From the NCBI GenBank assembly GCA_964461835.1, contig CAYWVO010000002.1:62001-126000 (forward strand): a stretch of DNA of 64,000 bases, written 5' to 3'. Below, one piece after another: positions 35,404 through 44,479 of this stretch. The notes under the pieces are model-generated. The model saw nothing but the letters and a program-made list of their open reading frames with translations. It was not told the DNA's origin and searched no databases. Position numbers and translations under genes: made by a program. The stretch is from CAYWVO01 sp964461835 (GTDB lineage Bacteria > Zixibacteria > MSB-5A5 > WJJR01 > JAJRUJ01). How positions within the stretch are numbered: position 1 is the stretch's first letter; every line of letters starts with the position of its first letter.

Positions 35404-37098
35404 ATGACAGGATTGCGGAACATACTACGAGCAGGATTGATCGCGATTGCCGGCATCATTGGTCTCGCCTCGTCCGCGACGGCAGATATTCAGGTTAACG
35501 AACTCAGGTTGGCCCGCAATCAATCATTTACCGAGTTAACGATTCCGGTTCCCGGGCGGTTCTTGTGCGATCACATGATTGAAGAACCGAAAAACGGACG
35601 GCCGTTCCGGGTCGTGATTGACGTGTGCAATGCCGTTCATCAATTGCCGCAGATGTCCTTCCCGGATATACCCTCCGAGGTAATTCGTCGAATTCGTACC
35701 AGTCAATATGCGGTGACACCGGAGAACATTGTTCGTGTGGTGTTGGACCTGTCGCATGAGGTGACCTACAAGATTTCCACCACCGATTCCTCGCTGGTCA
35801 TCTCATTGGTAGCTCCCGATGAGCCGGCATTCATGGCCTGGTCTACGGGCTTAAAAGATTTTGGCCCAAGTCCGGCGGAAACGTCGGAACCGGCGTCGTT
35901 CTGGGCACAACAGCAAAAAGACGGTCAGCAAGAACAAACACCTCCCGCCACAGCCAAACCTGTGCCTGCGGCGGATGACCCCGGTCACACCGCGGAAGAC
36001 ATGCCGTCACCCGGTACCTTAGCTCAGGGTGATACACCGAACGTGCTCGAGACCAAACCGGTGGCGCCTCCGGTTCCGGTTGGTCCAACCCAACAGGAGC
36101 ATGAGCCGGTCGAAACCGAAGATGCGCCGACACCGGTCCTTGTCGATCATTCATACACGCCGGCAGAAGCAGCAGCAATGGGACCAAAATGGATCCCGCC
36201 GCGACCCGAAGATCAATCGGCAGAGCCAGCCGAGTTGGCGGAAACGGATGAGGTTACCGATTCATCACTCGTGGACGAACAACAGACTCTCGCTGGTGAC
36301 ACGACTGACACGGGCGTGGTGATCGCCGGTGAAGACGTTATCGTCGAACCCCCACCGGTCGTGGTCGAGAAGCCTGCGGAAGAAAAACTGCCGCTCCTCG
36401 TGCGGCTGAAACGGAAGTTCTTCGGCGAACCACAATCGGAAAAGGTGAACACTGATCCCGCCAGCCAATCTGATGCCTTGGCGAGAATTCGCGAACTGGA
36501 AACGAGCACTCCCCCGGAGGAGGACGAACTGGCTCAGGGGACCGATACGGACAAATCTTCAACCCGCACCGTCGACACTGCGGAACTGGCGGAAAAAATC
36601 GCCACCGCCGATCCTTCCGTGCTGCCCCGGGGATCACTGTATGCGGCCACCAACGGGCAAGCAGCGCCAGCGGACGAACCACTCGTACTGGCGCCGAAAG
36701 ATGGGCAATCAGGCGCGCGGGAAGTGCAACTCGATCCCAACCGAACCGAGGTGAATTACCAGCGTCGGGGACGGCGGGATCCGTTCGAACCACTTATTCA
36801 TGGACAGCGCTCCGGATTGTGGACGGCCCAACTGCCCCGCGTCGATGCGTTGCGGCTGGTGGGGATTCTGGAAGATTACGATGGTCGAATCGCGCTGTGT
36901 GAAGACATGGAAGGGTACGGATACATTTTACATCAGGGCGACCCCGTACGAAACGGTTCAGTGAAACTCATTGGTCCGAATCGTGCGGTCTTTGAGGTCG
37001 ACGATTATGGATGGGTTCACACGGTGGTCTTGGAACTGCGACAGGACGGCGTTCCCGTGGGTGATAATTTGGCAACCGAATTTGAGGAAGAGGAATAA
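35404..37098 (+). CDS. AMIN-domain protein fused to a PilP-like domain
   Basis: The 564-residue product starts at ATG 35404 with TGAGGA 7 bases upstream; a GTG at 35380 lacks a site. After a signal peptide it has an AMIN domain (about 30-135: IQVNELRLARNQSFTELTI, then RIRTSQYAVTPENIVRVVLDL), which binds peptidoglycan. A Pro/Glu/Thr-rich linker of about 300 residues follows. The C-terminal 110 residues look like PilP: GRRDPFEPLIHG, LRLVGILED, GYGYILHQGDPVRNGSV. PilP normally joins PilN/PilO to the secretin and is a small lipoprotein; here it lacks a clear lipobox and takes over the AMIN part that secretins usually carry. It is 16 bases before pilQ. Confidence 0.85.
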   Translation: MTGLRNILRAGLIAIAGIIGLASSATADIQVNELRLARNQSFTELTIPVPGRFLCDHMIEEPKNGRPFRVVIDVCNAVHQLPQMSFPDIPSEVIRRIRTSQYAVTPENIVRVVLDLSHEVTYKISTTDSSLVISLVAPDEPAFMAWSTGLKDFGPSPAETSEPASFWAQQQKDGQQEQTPPATAKPVPAADDPGHTAEDMPSPGTLAQGDTPNVLETKPVAPPVPVGPTQQEHEPVETEDAPTPVLVDHSYTPAEAAAMGPKWIPPRPEDQSAEPAELAETDEVTDSSLVDEQQTLAGDTTDTGVVIAGEDVIVEPPPVVVEKPAEEKLPLLVRLKRKFFGEPQSEKVNTDPASQSDALARIRELETSTPPEEDELAQGTDTDKSSTRTVDTAELAEKIATADPSVLPRGSLYAATNGQAAPADEPLVLAPKDGQSGAREVQLDPNRTEVNYQRRGRRDPFEPLIHGQRSGLWTAQLPRVDALRLVGILEDYDGRIALCEDMEGYGYILHQGDPVRNGSVKLIGPNRAVFEVDDYGWVHTVVLELRQDGVPVGDNLATEFEEEE

Positions 37099-37114
37099 CT
37101 GATTGGGAGTATCT

Positions 37115-38416
37115 ATGAAAACCGGCACACTGAGGATTCACTGGTATTTGATCGGGCTGCTGGTCTGTTTCCTGGTGGCATCCACGGGGACCGTGGGTTT
37201 CGCGCAAGCGGAAAAACCGATTAAAGCTCTTAATTTCCAAAACGCTGATGTGCGATCGGTGATCAATTTCCTTTCGGAGTACTCCGGGGTGAATATGGTC
37301 GCGGCGCCGGGTGTTGAGGGAGATGTGACCATTAATGTCTCCGATGTCACCTGGAGACAGGCGCTCGATATCCTCGTTAAAACCTACAGCCTGCACGCGT
37401 CCCACGAGGATGGATATATTCGCATTATGCGGGCGGAAGACTATCAGCGAGAGGAAGACGCCCGCGAACAGCATGAGGCCAACAAGCGAATGCTGGTGCG
37501 GTTGGAAACGAAGATAATCGACATCAAGCACTCGGATGCTGCAGATTTAATCAAACCGATCAAGTCGATTCTTACCAACCGGGGCAAGGTCGACGTCGAC
37601 AAGCGGACCAATTCATTGATTGTGACCGATGAGCCGGTCAACGTCGAAAAAGCTGCTGCCTTCGCCGAGAAGTTGGATAAAGAAACCCGTCAAATTCGGA
37701 TCTCCGCCAAATTGTTGGAAGTGTCCACAGATTACCTGCAAGAGTTGGGGATCGATTGGTCAGTGCATGGCGAAGGCGTAGGTGGGTCCAACGACGATCG
37801 TACGTATATTAATGACGCGAACGTGTTAGGATCCAAGGGGCGCGTCTCCGACACGCTGTCCACCTACATGTTTAAGACGATGCAACGCGGTTGGGATTTA
37901 GAAGCAAAAGTGCAGGCGATCGTCTCTAATGGCAAAGGGAAGGTATTGGCGCATCCGGAGATCACCACGGTCGACAATACCATGGCCCGCATCCAGATGG
38001 GACAACGGATTCCGATTAAGGAATTTGACGCTGCCGGAAACGTCGTTATTACCTTTACCGAAGTCGGGACAATTCTGCGGGTCACGCCTCATATCACCTC
38101 AAAGGATCGCGTTCTGTTGCACTTGCGGCCGGAGCGATCAAACTATCAGTTTGATCCCAACGGGGTGATCATCTCCACAAACAACGCAGAGACGCACGTG
38201 GTCGTGGAAAACAACCAGACTGCGGTTATCGGCGGTCTGACCACTCAGGATGAGATTGAACTCGAACAAGGGGTACCGATTCTCAAGGACCTTCCACTTA
38301 TTGGGAATTTGTTCAAATATACAAAGACGCAAATCGAATCCCGCGATCTGGTCATTTTCGTCACCCCAACCATCGTCGATACCAAGATGATGGGGTCAGC
38401 CGAGACCGGGCCGTAA
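37115..38416 (+). CDS. pilQ: Type IV pilus secretin PilQ, short form
   Basis: PilQ forms the outer-membrane channel for the pilus. The ATG at 37115 has GGGAG upstream and gives 433 residues, much shorter than the usual 650-750, because the AMIN domains are missing. After a signal peptide (about 1-31) there is one STN/N0 domain (IKALNFQNADVRSVINFLSE ... WRQALDILVKTYSL) and an N1 domain (ETKIIDIKHSDAADLIKPIK ... DKRTNSLIVTD). The secretin domain follows, with VSTDYLQELGIDWS, TTVDNTMARIQMGQRIPI and the ending PILKDLPLIGNLFK with LVIFVTPTIV. The missing AMIN part is in the preceding gene, so the two seem to share the work. Confidence 0.93.
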   Translation: MKTGTLRIHWYLIGLLVCFLVASTGTVGFAQAEKPIKALNFQNADVRSVINFLSEYSGVNMVAAPGVEGDVTINVSDVTWRQALDILVKTYSLHASHEDGYIRIMRAEDYQREEDAREQHEANKRMLVRLETKIIDIKHSDAADLIKPIKSILTNRGKVDVDKRTNSLIVTDEPVNVEKAAAFAEKLDKETRQIRISAKLLEVSTDYLQELGIDWSVHGEGVGGSNDDRTYINDANVLGSKGRVSDTLSTYMFKTMQRGWDLEAKVQAIVSNGKGKVLAHPEITTVDNTMARIQMGQRIPIKEFDAAGNVVITFTEVGTILRVTPHITSKDRVLLHLRPERSNYQFDPNGVIISTNNAETHVVVENNQTAVIGGLTTQDEIELEQGVPILKDLPLIGNLFKYTKTQIESRDLVIFVTPTIVDTKMMGSAETGP

Positions 38417-38465
38417 GGACCCTGTGTCCGATGGGAGCAGGCGAGCTGCCGGGGGAGAAGGAGAT

Positions 38466-41351
38466 ATGATGAACGTACGCAATGCACAGTGGCGATATGG
38501 AATGAAAGCGGTTGCCTGCGGGCTGTTGCTCGTCGCCCTGAGCATCGGTTGTTCCGCACCGACGAATCAACAGGGTACGGCGGTTATCGCCTCGTTCACC
38601 GCCACACCGGCGAATTTGCTGACCGGCGAGACTTCAGTAATCGAGATACTGGTCACTGATGATCAGGGCAATCCCCGATCAGGGGTGGTAGTCACCCTCG
38701 TTGCTGACCCGCCAACCCGCGGTACGCTTGCCGAGCAGACCTTAACGACTGGACCCGATGGCACCGCCGCCACGGTCTTTACCGCGGCTACCAGCGGTTC
38801 AGTAACCCTCGAGGCGAGCACCGAGAAATCCACATCGCAATATGTGACCCTGACCGTGGAAGAAGAAGCATCCACCGTCGATGGCTCTATCGAAGTAACG
38901 GTGAATCCGTCTATTGTCACCGCCGATCAACAATCGCAATCGGCGGTGAGTTGTCGTGTGTTGGATGGGGACGGCAATCCGGTCCCAGACGGGACCGAAA
39001 TCCGATTGGTTGCCGGGGAAAAATTCGCGGATGTCAACAAAAACGGCGTCTTCAACCTGGGCGTTGACGAAGTCACCGAGGATCTTGACCAGGACGGCAT
39101 CTGGGACGCTTACGGGACTATTGACGAGACGATCACCACAGTAGACGGAACCGCGGTCGGGTATTTCACGTCCGGCGCGATAGAAGGCACCATCTATATT
39201 AAGGCCACGGCCTTCCTGCCAGGCGGGGTACTGCAGCGAGACGTCCAACTCATGCTCTCCGCCACGGTTGCCTATCTGGAACTCTGGGTGGAACCACGCA
39301 ATCTGCGGGCCGATAATCTCTCCCAGGCTACCGTGAATTGCCGGCTGCTCGATGGCAGCGGCGATCCGGTGGCGGATGGCACGGAAATCCGCCTGACCGC
39401 CGGTGACGAATTCGCCGACGGAAATGGTGACGGCATTTACACCTGCTGCATGGATACTCTGTTCACCGACAATAACGAGAATGAAATCTGGGATCCGATC
39501 GGTACCATCGACACCCTGGTCACAACGCTCGGGGGCGAAGCCACTGCCACCTATACCGCGGGCGGATACGCCTCAACGGTCTTCGTTAAGGCGACTGCCA
39601 GCTTTGCCGGTGCGTTCGTGCAGAAAGATTATCGGGTCTTTCTCGTTCCGGATAGTGGATATGTGGCCGTCGACGTCTCACCAACTCGGCTGCCGGCCGA
39701 TGGGATGTCCCAGGCGATGGTCACGATCCACGCGTATGACGCTGACAATAACCCGATGCCGGACGGCACCATTGCCACAATTGTCGCCGGTGAGCGGTTT
39801 ATGGATGAGAATTTGGACGGGTATTTCGGCTGTTGCAACGACACGCTCATGACTGACGTCGACAACGATGGGCAGTGGGACGCGATCGGTTCGATGGTCG
39901 GGGAAGTCACCCTGAATGGGGGTACGGCAACCGCCAATTATACGGCCGGAACTGTGGCTGATTCAGTGTTTATCAAGGCGACCATCACCGGTCGGGAGAT
40001 TGTCTTACAGGGCGAGCGCGGTATACAGTTGACTGCACTCGACACCGTATCCTCCATCAATCTTACCCCGGAATTCCCACGCACGCAGGTGCGAGGAACC
40101 GGTGGCATTGAATGGACCCGCGTCACCGCCACGGCCTACGATGCGTTCGGGAATCGGGTTGCACCGGGATTTCCGATCGACTTCACCATCACTGCCGGTC
40201 CGGGAGGCGGAGAGAATATCAACGGCGACCCGGAAGGCCCGGTGACCGTCTACACTGACCAGAATGGTGAAGCGGTCGCCACATTCAATTCGGGGATCCT
40301 GGCTGGAACGGCCCGCATTCGAGCAACCGCCGGCGGAGTGGTCTCGGCGGCAACGCAGGTCATCATGACCTCCGGCCCACCCGCCTACATTTCGGTCGGC
40401 GCCGCCGATTGTAATGTGCCCTCTTGGGAAATCGTGAACTACACGAATGAAATTGTGGCGGTAGTGAACGACCAGTGGGGGAATGAGGTTGCCGATTCGA
40501 CAGCGGTACATTTCTGGACCGAGCAAGGTACCATTGAAGGATTCGACGAAACAAACATCAGTTTCACCGAACGCGGCACCGCTAATTCTTACTGGCATAG
40601 CTCCAAGCCCAAGAACGACGGGATCGTCTGGTACTGGGCGGCTACTGCCGGCGGTGAGGTTGCCGATACCAGTACGTTTTTCGAATCCGGGCTGCCCGGC
40701 ACGACAACCATCATTCTCTATCCCTCCGAATTGCTGGCGGATGGTAAGGACAAAGGCGATGTCGTGGTCGAGGTGTTTGACCAGAACGGCGTTTTCATGG
40801 ATACGGATTACCCGATTGATCTGGAAACAACCTTTGGCACCATCGCCTCCGGTGGTTTGGGAGACGGGTGCCATAGCAGTTACTACGAAACCGAGCTGTT
40901 CAGCCAGACATTCGAGAAAGACTACTCGTATTCGATTCCGGACGATGGCATTGCCGGGATTTCACTCCTTCAGGCCATCGCGGGCGGTTACTATGGCGCC
41001 TCTGATTCCAAACAGGTAACGTTCCTGTCGGCGTCGGCGTATGTGAAGAACTCTGATATCGATGTGGAGACGACCATTCCGCACGGTTACACCGTACCGG
41101 TATCAGTCGTGATCAAGGATCGCTACAACAATCCGCTGGGTGGTCACGAAATCTCGCTGACGTCCCAGACCGGCGCAATCACCGGTTCGCCGCAGTACAC
41201 CGACCAGTGGGGTGTCGCCAGTGGATTCTCCTACACCACGAGTTCCGACTTCGGTGTGGCCCTCGACTTTCTGGTTGCCGAGGACTTAGATCCCAACTAC
41301 GGTGGCATCAGCATCACCCAGAAGGTTACCGTGAAGGAAGACGAACAGTAA
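38466..41351 (+). CDS. Large Ig-like (Big_1) lipoprotein with calcium-loop repeats
   Basis: The start ATG at 38466 follows AGAAGGAGAT and gives 961 residues. The lipobox near residue 29 (SIGC) makes it an outer-membrane lipoprotein. The body is a chain of bacterial Ig-like domains: SGVVVTLVADPPTRGTL is the Big_1 pattern, repeated about eight times. Three neighbouring modules (DNA about 38890-40020) each contain GTEIRLxAG...F and two short acidic loops: DVNKNG and DLDQDG; DGNGDG and DNNENE; DENLDG and DVDNDG, resembling calcium sites. It may be an adhesin or structural stalk. It lies 49 bases after pilQ and before a terminator, so it is likely the last gene of the pilus operon. Confidence 0.8.
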   Translation: MMNVRNAQWRYGMKAVACGLLLVALSIGCSAPTNQQGTAVIASFTATPANLLTGETSVIEILVTDDQGNPRSGVVVTLVADPPTRGTLAEQTLTTGPDGTAATVFTAATSGSVTLEASTEKSTSQYVTLTVEEEASTVDGSIEVTVNPSIVTADQQSQSAVSCRVLDGDGNPVPDGTEIRLVAGEKFADVNKNGVFNLGVDEVTEDLDQDGIWDAYGTIDETITTVDGTAVGYFTSGAIEGTIYIKATAFLPGGVLQRDVQLMLSATVAYLELWVEPRNLRADNLSQATVNCRLLDGSGDPVADGTEIRLTAGDEFADGNGDGIYTCCMDTLFTDNNENEIWDPIGTIDTLVTTLGGEATATYTAGGYASTVFVKATASFAGAFVQKDYRVFLVPDSGYVAVDVSPTRLPADGMSQAMVTIHAYDADNNPMPDGTIATIVAGERFMDENLDGYFGCCNDTLMTDVDNDGQWDAIGSMVGEVTLNGGTATANYTAGTVADSVFIKATITGREIVLQGERGIQLTALDTVSSINLTPEFPRTQVRGTGGIEWTRVTATAYDAFGNRVAPGFPIDFTITAGPGGGENINGDPEGPVTVYTDQNGEAVATFNSGILAGTARIRATAGGVVSAATQVIMTSGPPAYISVGAADCNVPSWEIVNYTNEIVAVVNDQWGNEVADSTAVHFWTEQGTIEGFDETNISFTERGTANSYWHSSKPKNDGIVWYWAATAGGEVADTSTFFESGLPGTTTIILYPSELLADGKDKGDVVVEVFDQNGVFMDTDYPIDLETTFGTIASGGLGDGCHSSYYETELFSQTFEKDYSYSIPDDGIAGISLLQAIAGGYYGASDSKQVTFLSASAYVKNSDIDVETTIPHGYTVPVSVVIKDRYNNPLGGHEISLTSQTGAITGSPQYTDQWGVASGFSYTTSSDFGVALDFLVAEDLDPNYGGISITQKVTVKEDEQ

Positions 41352-41376
41352 ACATTTCAAGAAGCGCACAGACAAA

Positions 41377-41404
41377 CGCCGGGCAATTGCTTGCCCGGCG
41401 TTTT
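41377..41404 (+). terminator. Strong hairpin terminator after the pilus operon
   Basis: A perfect 10-bp stem (CGCCGGGCAA with TTGCCCGGCG, loop TTGC) is followed by TTTT. It lies 25 bases after the Ig-like gene. The AAA before the stem gives a TTT on the other strand, so it may also end the - strand dockerin gene that stops at 41423. Confidence 0.85.
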
Positions 41405-41422
41405 CATATCTATTGGAATGAT

Positions 41423-44290
41423 TTAATCAGTACACCCGGCGACCGGCGCCGGCCCGCCACGGTAGATATAATTCACCAGGATGACAACGTCGACGAGATT
41501 CGTCCGGCAGTCACCATCCACATCGGCGGCAGCCTCGATCGGTGGGGATGGACCGCCACTGAATATGTAGTTGATCAACCAGGCGAGATCAATCGGGCCG
41601 ACTAAACCGTCCCCGTCCACATCACCAGGGGTATACGCAAATGGTGCATCCAGACGACCCAGGATGCTGCTCAAGGCAGAGAGCATTGCCGGCTCAGACA
41701 TGGCCGACGGCGGAAACGTCAGCACTGCTGAGCGCCGGCGTCCATTATCGAACAGCAGGCCGGTCGTTTCACCCTGCGAGGTTGCAGTATCCCCATAACG
41801 CGATTGATAGGTGTAGAGGCATTCGGTAGAGACGGAATCGCCCCTGATCCATCCCACGAACGGTACGGCGTTGCCCACCGGCCGCAATTCCTCAGGTACC
41901 CCCCAATCAGTGCGTGCAGAGTCCACCTCCAGATCGGGCAAATCCCCGGCGCAGGCCCAAGCACCGGCAAACTCGGCATTTATCCGGGTCGGATGAGACA
42001 ATAGCGTCGCCGGATAGTACGCCTCCGTGACACCGAAATACTCATACGGGAATTCTCCCTGACCAAATATTGCAATCCCCGAAGCGAGGTCCTCGCTGTT
42101 AAATAGGTCTCTACCGACCAATAGCACTCGTCCGCCGGCCAGGAAATAATCTTTCAACAAATCACGGAGTTCATTGGTCTCGGCGAAATTGCCATTGGAG
42201 ACGACAATGGTCACCGGGTGGGGGTTAAAGTCCATCAAAGTAAGAGTTGAGGGTTCCCCACGATCAGCTGAACGATACGTGGCCTCCGGCAGGGCACGCT
42301 GCCAGAATGCGGTTACGGAGTCCTTGTTGGAAAATCCGCTGGGGTCCGCCATTGTTTCATCGATGATCAACGTGCCCTGATCAAACGCCAGCCGCATTCC
42401 CGCAACCGGGGCGGACGGGTCGCTAAGCAACCCATAGTCGGATTCAGCGGTGACGAAATATTCGTAGATAGCGGCCTCGCCGACGGTATTATCAAGAAAG
42501 GACAATTCGCTGGTCGCGCCCAAATCAACCGTGGTCGTTTCCTCATCCGCTGAGATAAAACGGCGCGTGATATGGTATGCATCCACATCCGGATATGCCG
42601 ATGGCTGCCAGACTATTTCTAATCCGTCTTCCCGCGGTGCGACACGCTGAATTTGCACCGGCAGCGGTCGCCGCAGGTCAACCGATATCGCGTCCGATAA
42701 TGGGCCATAACGACCCCCAAGATCAAAACTGCGAATCGCGTACTCGTACGCCCCTAATCCGGAAATCAAGTCCGTGAAACTCGAATCCGTATTCGTCAAA
42801 GTGGCAAGCGGTACATCGCGGAATTCTCCGCCCACAGCGCGGCGGAAGACCGCATACCCCGCCAAATCGAACGTCTGCTTGGGTCGCCAACCGAGATTTA
42901 CCTCGGTTGTCGTCCAGGACGAAAAACTAAAATCCTGGGGCGGTCCCGGAGCGGCATCGGTAAAGCCTGCCTCCCGCAGGCTCATGGCGGCGGCGAGACT
43001 GTTTTCCCAATCACCGAAAGATAGACCGTCAAGATACGCAGTAGGATCCTCGATATCGAACGAGTATAAATAATGTGTGGGATCGGTATGAATGTCTTCT
43101 CCCAGAAATACTACAAAATCCAAAGTCACGGAATCATCAGGCAGCAGCGTAAACGGTCCGCAGGCATACACAAACCGCATCTCACCGCCGGCGGCAAAAA
43201 ATGACGTATCCGGTGGGGGCGCCCACCCGTCAGCAGTCATATCAACCGCAGTATATACCTGGTCGTAGTCGATTAGGCCATTGGCCATCATGCGGTACCG
43301 CCCCGTATCTCCGACCGGTGTTCCACGGATATCCATTTCTCCGGGTTTATGGGGTCCCCAATCGATCTCGAGAATGCGGCTGTTGAACCACCAGTTGAAA
43401 GACAGCTCCGGCGGCGGGGGAGAGGCGCCAATGAGGCTCAATCCGAGTCCACCCCGTGCGGAGGTTTCCGTAAATACCAGTGTCGAATCCGGGTCACCGT
43501 CATTATCAATCGCATAGGCCGCCCAGTACGGAAAGTGGGCGTCTTCGAACCAGGCGTTCCCATAGCGGAAACCAACCAGATCATCAGCATAGCCCCCCGG
43601 TGTATCGTAATGCCAAATATCGGGATCGACGTACCAACCGACGTACGTGTCCTGAATAGTCTGTGCTCCTACATTCGTCACCACCAACGAGATCAACAGG
43701 AAATCATGGTAATTCGTATCCACCCAACCACGGCAAGTCTGGTGCACTGTGATATCCAGCGGCCGATGGACCCCGTCGTACCGGTCGGGAGGAACTACCG
43801 AAGGGGCACTAATGGTGTCGGCATAGCCGATACGATAACCAATGTCGTTAATATCATCCGTGAAAACCAGTTTGCTGCCGGCTCCGGTATCCGGGAAAAA
43901 CTCCTGGCGGGCCCAGATGGTCCGGCTGCCGGTGGTCACCAGCGTATCCGTGGCGACAATGCCGCCCACCCACAGATTGGCATCGTAAAGATAGTCGATA
44001 CCGGACCGCGCGGGGTATTCCAGTCCGGGAGCCGGTTCGTCCCTCATCGGATCAGGGATTGTCCGGTATCGGTTACCCAGAAATCCCCAGTTAGTGACTG
44101 TTGCGCGCAATTTCCCCTGGTTCAGGACCTGCCCCATAAGTTCGGGCCTTTCAAAGAGAACTGGTTCAGTCGATGATCCGGGGGAGAAGAATTCCTCGGA
44201 TTTTGCCACGGATTCGGAAACCCTATACGCCACGGCAATCAATAAGGTCAGTAAGCAAAGTCGGAGGATTGCGTTGCTATTTGCCACCAT
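41423..44290 (-). CDS. Dockerin type I protein with fibronectin modules
   Basis: The 955-residue protein has a signal peptide (about 1-29). Residues 30-480 form a large domain with a beta-rich pattern I do not recognise. Two fibronectin type III modules follow (about 465-555 and 560-650). Then a domain of about 230 residues has the look of a class I glutamine amidotransferase-like fold (GTLIIDETMADPSG, IVVSNGNFAETNELRDLLKD). The last 70 residues are a dockerin type I: GDVDGDGLVGPIDLAWLINY and DVDGDCRTNLVDVVILVNY, two calcium loops of the D-x-D-x-D-G type separated by a GGP-rich spacer. No cohesin partner is in the window. The gene is convergent with the pilus operon. Confidence 0.82.
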   Translation of the reverse strand: MVANSNAILRLCLLTLLIAVAYRVSESVAKSEEFFSPGSSTEPVLFERPELMGQVLNQGKLRATVTNWGFLGNRYRTIPDPMRDEPAPGLEYPARSGIDYLYDANLWVGGIVATDTLVTTGSRTIWARQEFFPDTGAGSKLVFTDDINDIGYRIGYADTISAPSVVPPDRYDGVHRPLDITVHQTCRGWVDTNYHDFLLISLVVTNVGAQTIQDTYVGWYVDPDIWHYDTPGGYADDLVGFRYGNAWFEDAHFPYWAAYAIDNDGDPDSTLVFTETSARGGLGLSLIGASPPPPELSFNWWFNSRILEIDWGPHKPGEMDIRGTPVGDTGRYRMMANGLIDYDQVYTAVDMTADGWAPPPDTSFFAAGGEMRFVYACGPFTLLPDDSVTLDFVVFLGEDIHTDPTHYLYSFDIEDPTAYLDGLSFGDWENSLAAAMSLREAGFTDAAPGPPQDFSFSSWTTTEVNLGWRPKQTFDLAGYAVFRRAVGGEFRDVPLATLTNTDSSFTDLISGLGAYEYAIRSFDLGGRYGPLSDAISVDLRRPLPVQIQRVAPREDGLEIVWQPSAYPDVDAYHITRRFISADEETTTVDLGATSELSFLDNTVGEAAIYEYFVTAESDYGLLSDPSAPVAGMRLAFDQGTLIIDETMADPSGFSNKDSVTAFWQRALPEATYRSADRGEPSTLTLMDFNPHPVTIVVSNGNFAETNELRDLLKDYFLAGGRVLLVGRDLFNSEDLASGIAIFGQGEFPYEYFGVTEAYYPATLLSHPTRINAEFAGAWACAGDLPDLEVDSARTDWGVPEELRPVGNAVPFVGWIRGDSVSTECLYTYQSRYGDTATSQGETTGLLFDNGRRRSAVLTFPPSAMSEPAMLSALSSILGRLDAPFAYTPGDVDGDGLVGPIDLAWLINYIFSGGPSPPIEAAADVDGDCRTNLVDVVILVNYIYRGGPAPVAGCTD

Positions 44291-44371
44291 GGGTTGTCTT
44301 AGCCTTCGTTGATACGTGATCGCGGATCATCAGTCGCCCGATCAATCAGAGGCCGACAAGTACCTGTAGTA

Positions 44372-44399
44372 AATATAACCCGAATTGAGATTTTGGCAA
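44372..44399 (-). promoter_or_regulatory. Candidate promoter for the dockerin gene
   Basis: On the - strand, TTGCCA (five of six) is followed by 16 bases and TATATT (five of six). It would start transcription about 75 bases before the dockerin ATG at 44290, in the divergent gap shared with the nuclease gene. Confidence 0.4.
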
Positions 44400-44479
44400 T
44401 TACCATGAGTGCCCGTCAATCGCCCAAAAATGATTGCGCTCATCCAATCAGTCCTGCAGCTTGTACGCAGGAGGAGAAG

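Noticed and set aside
40005..40874. 289-codon frame on the - strand within the Ig-like lipoprotein gene
   Set aside because: It lies wholly opposite a well-supported gene with clear domain repeats. Its translation has no domain or signal and its composition is that of an antisense shadow.
43349..44176. 275-codon + strand frame opposite the dockerin gene
   Set aside because: It is antisense to a protein with a signal peptide and dockerin end; no motif or ribosome-binding site supports it.
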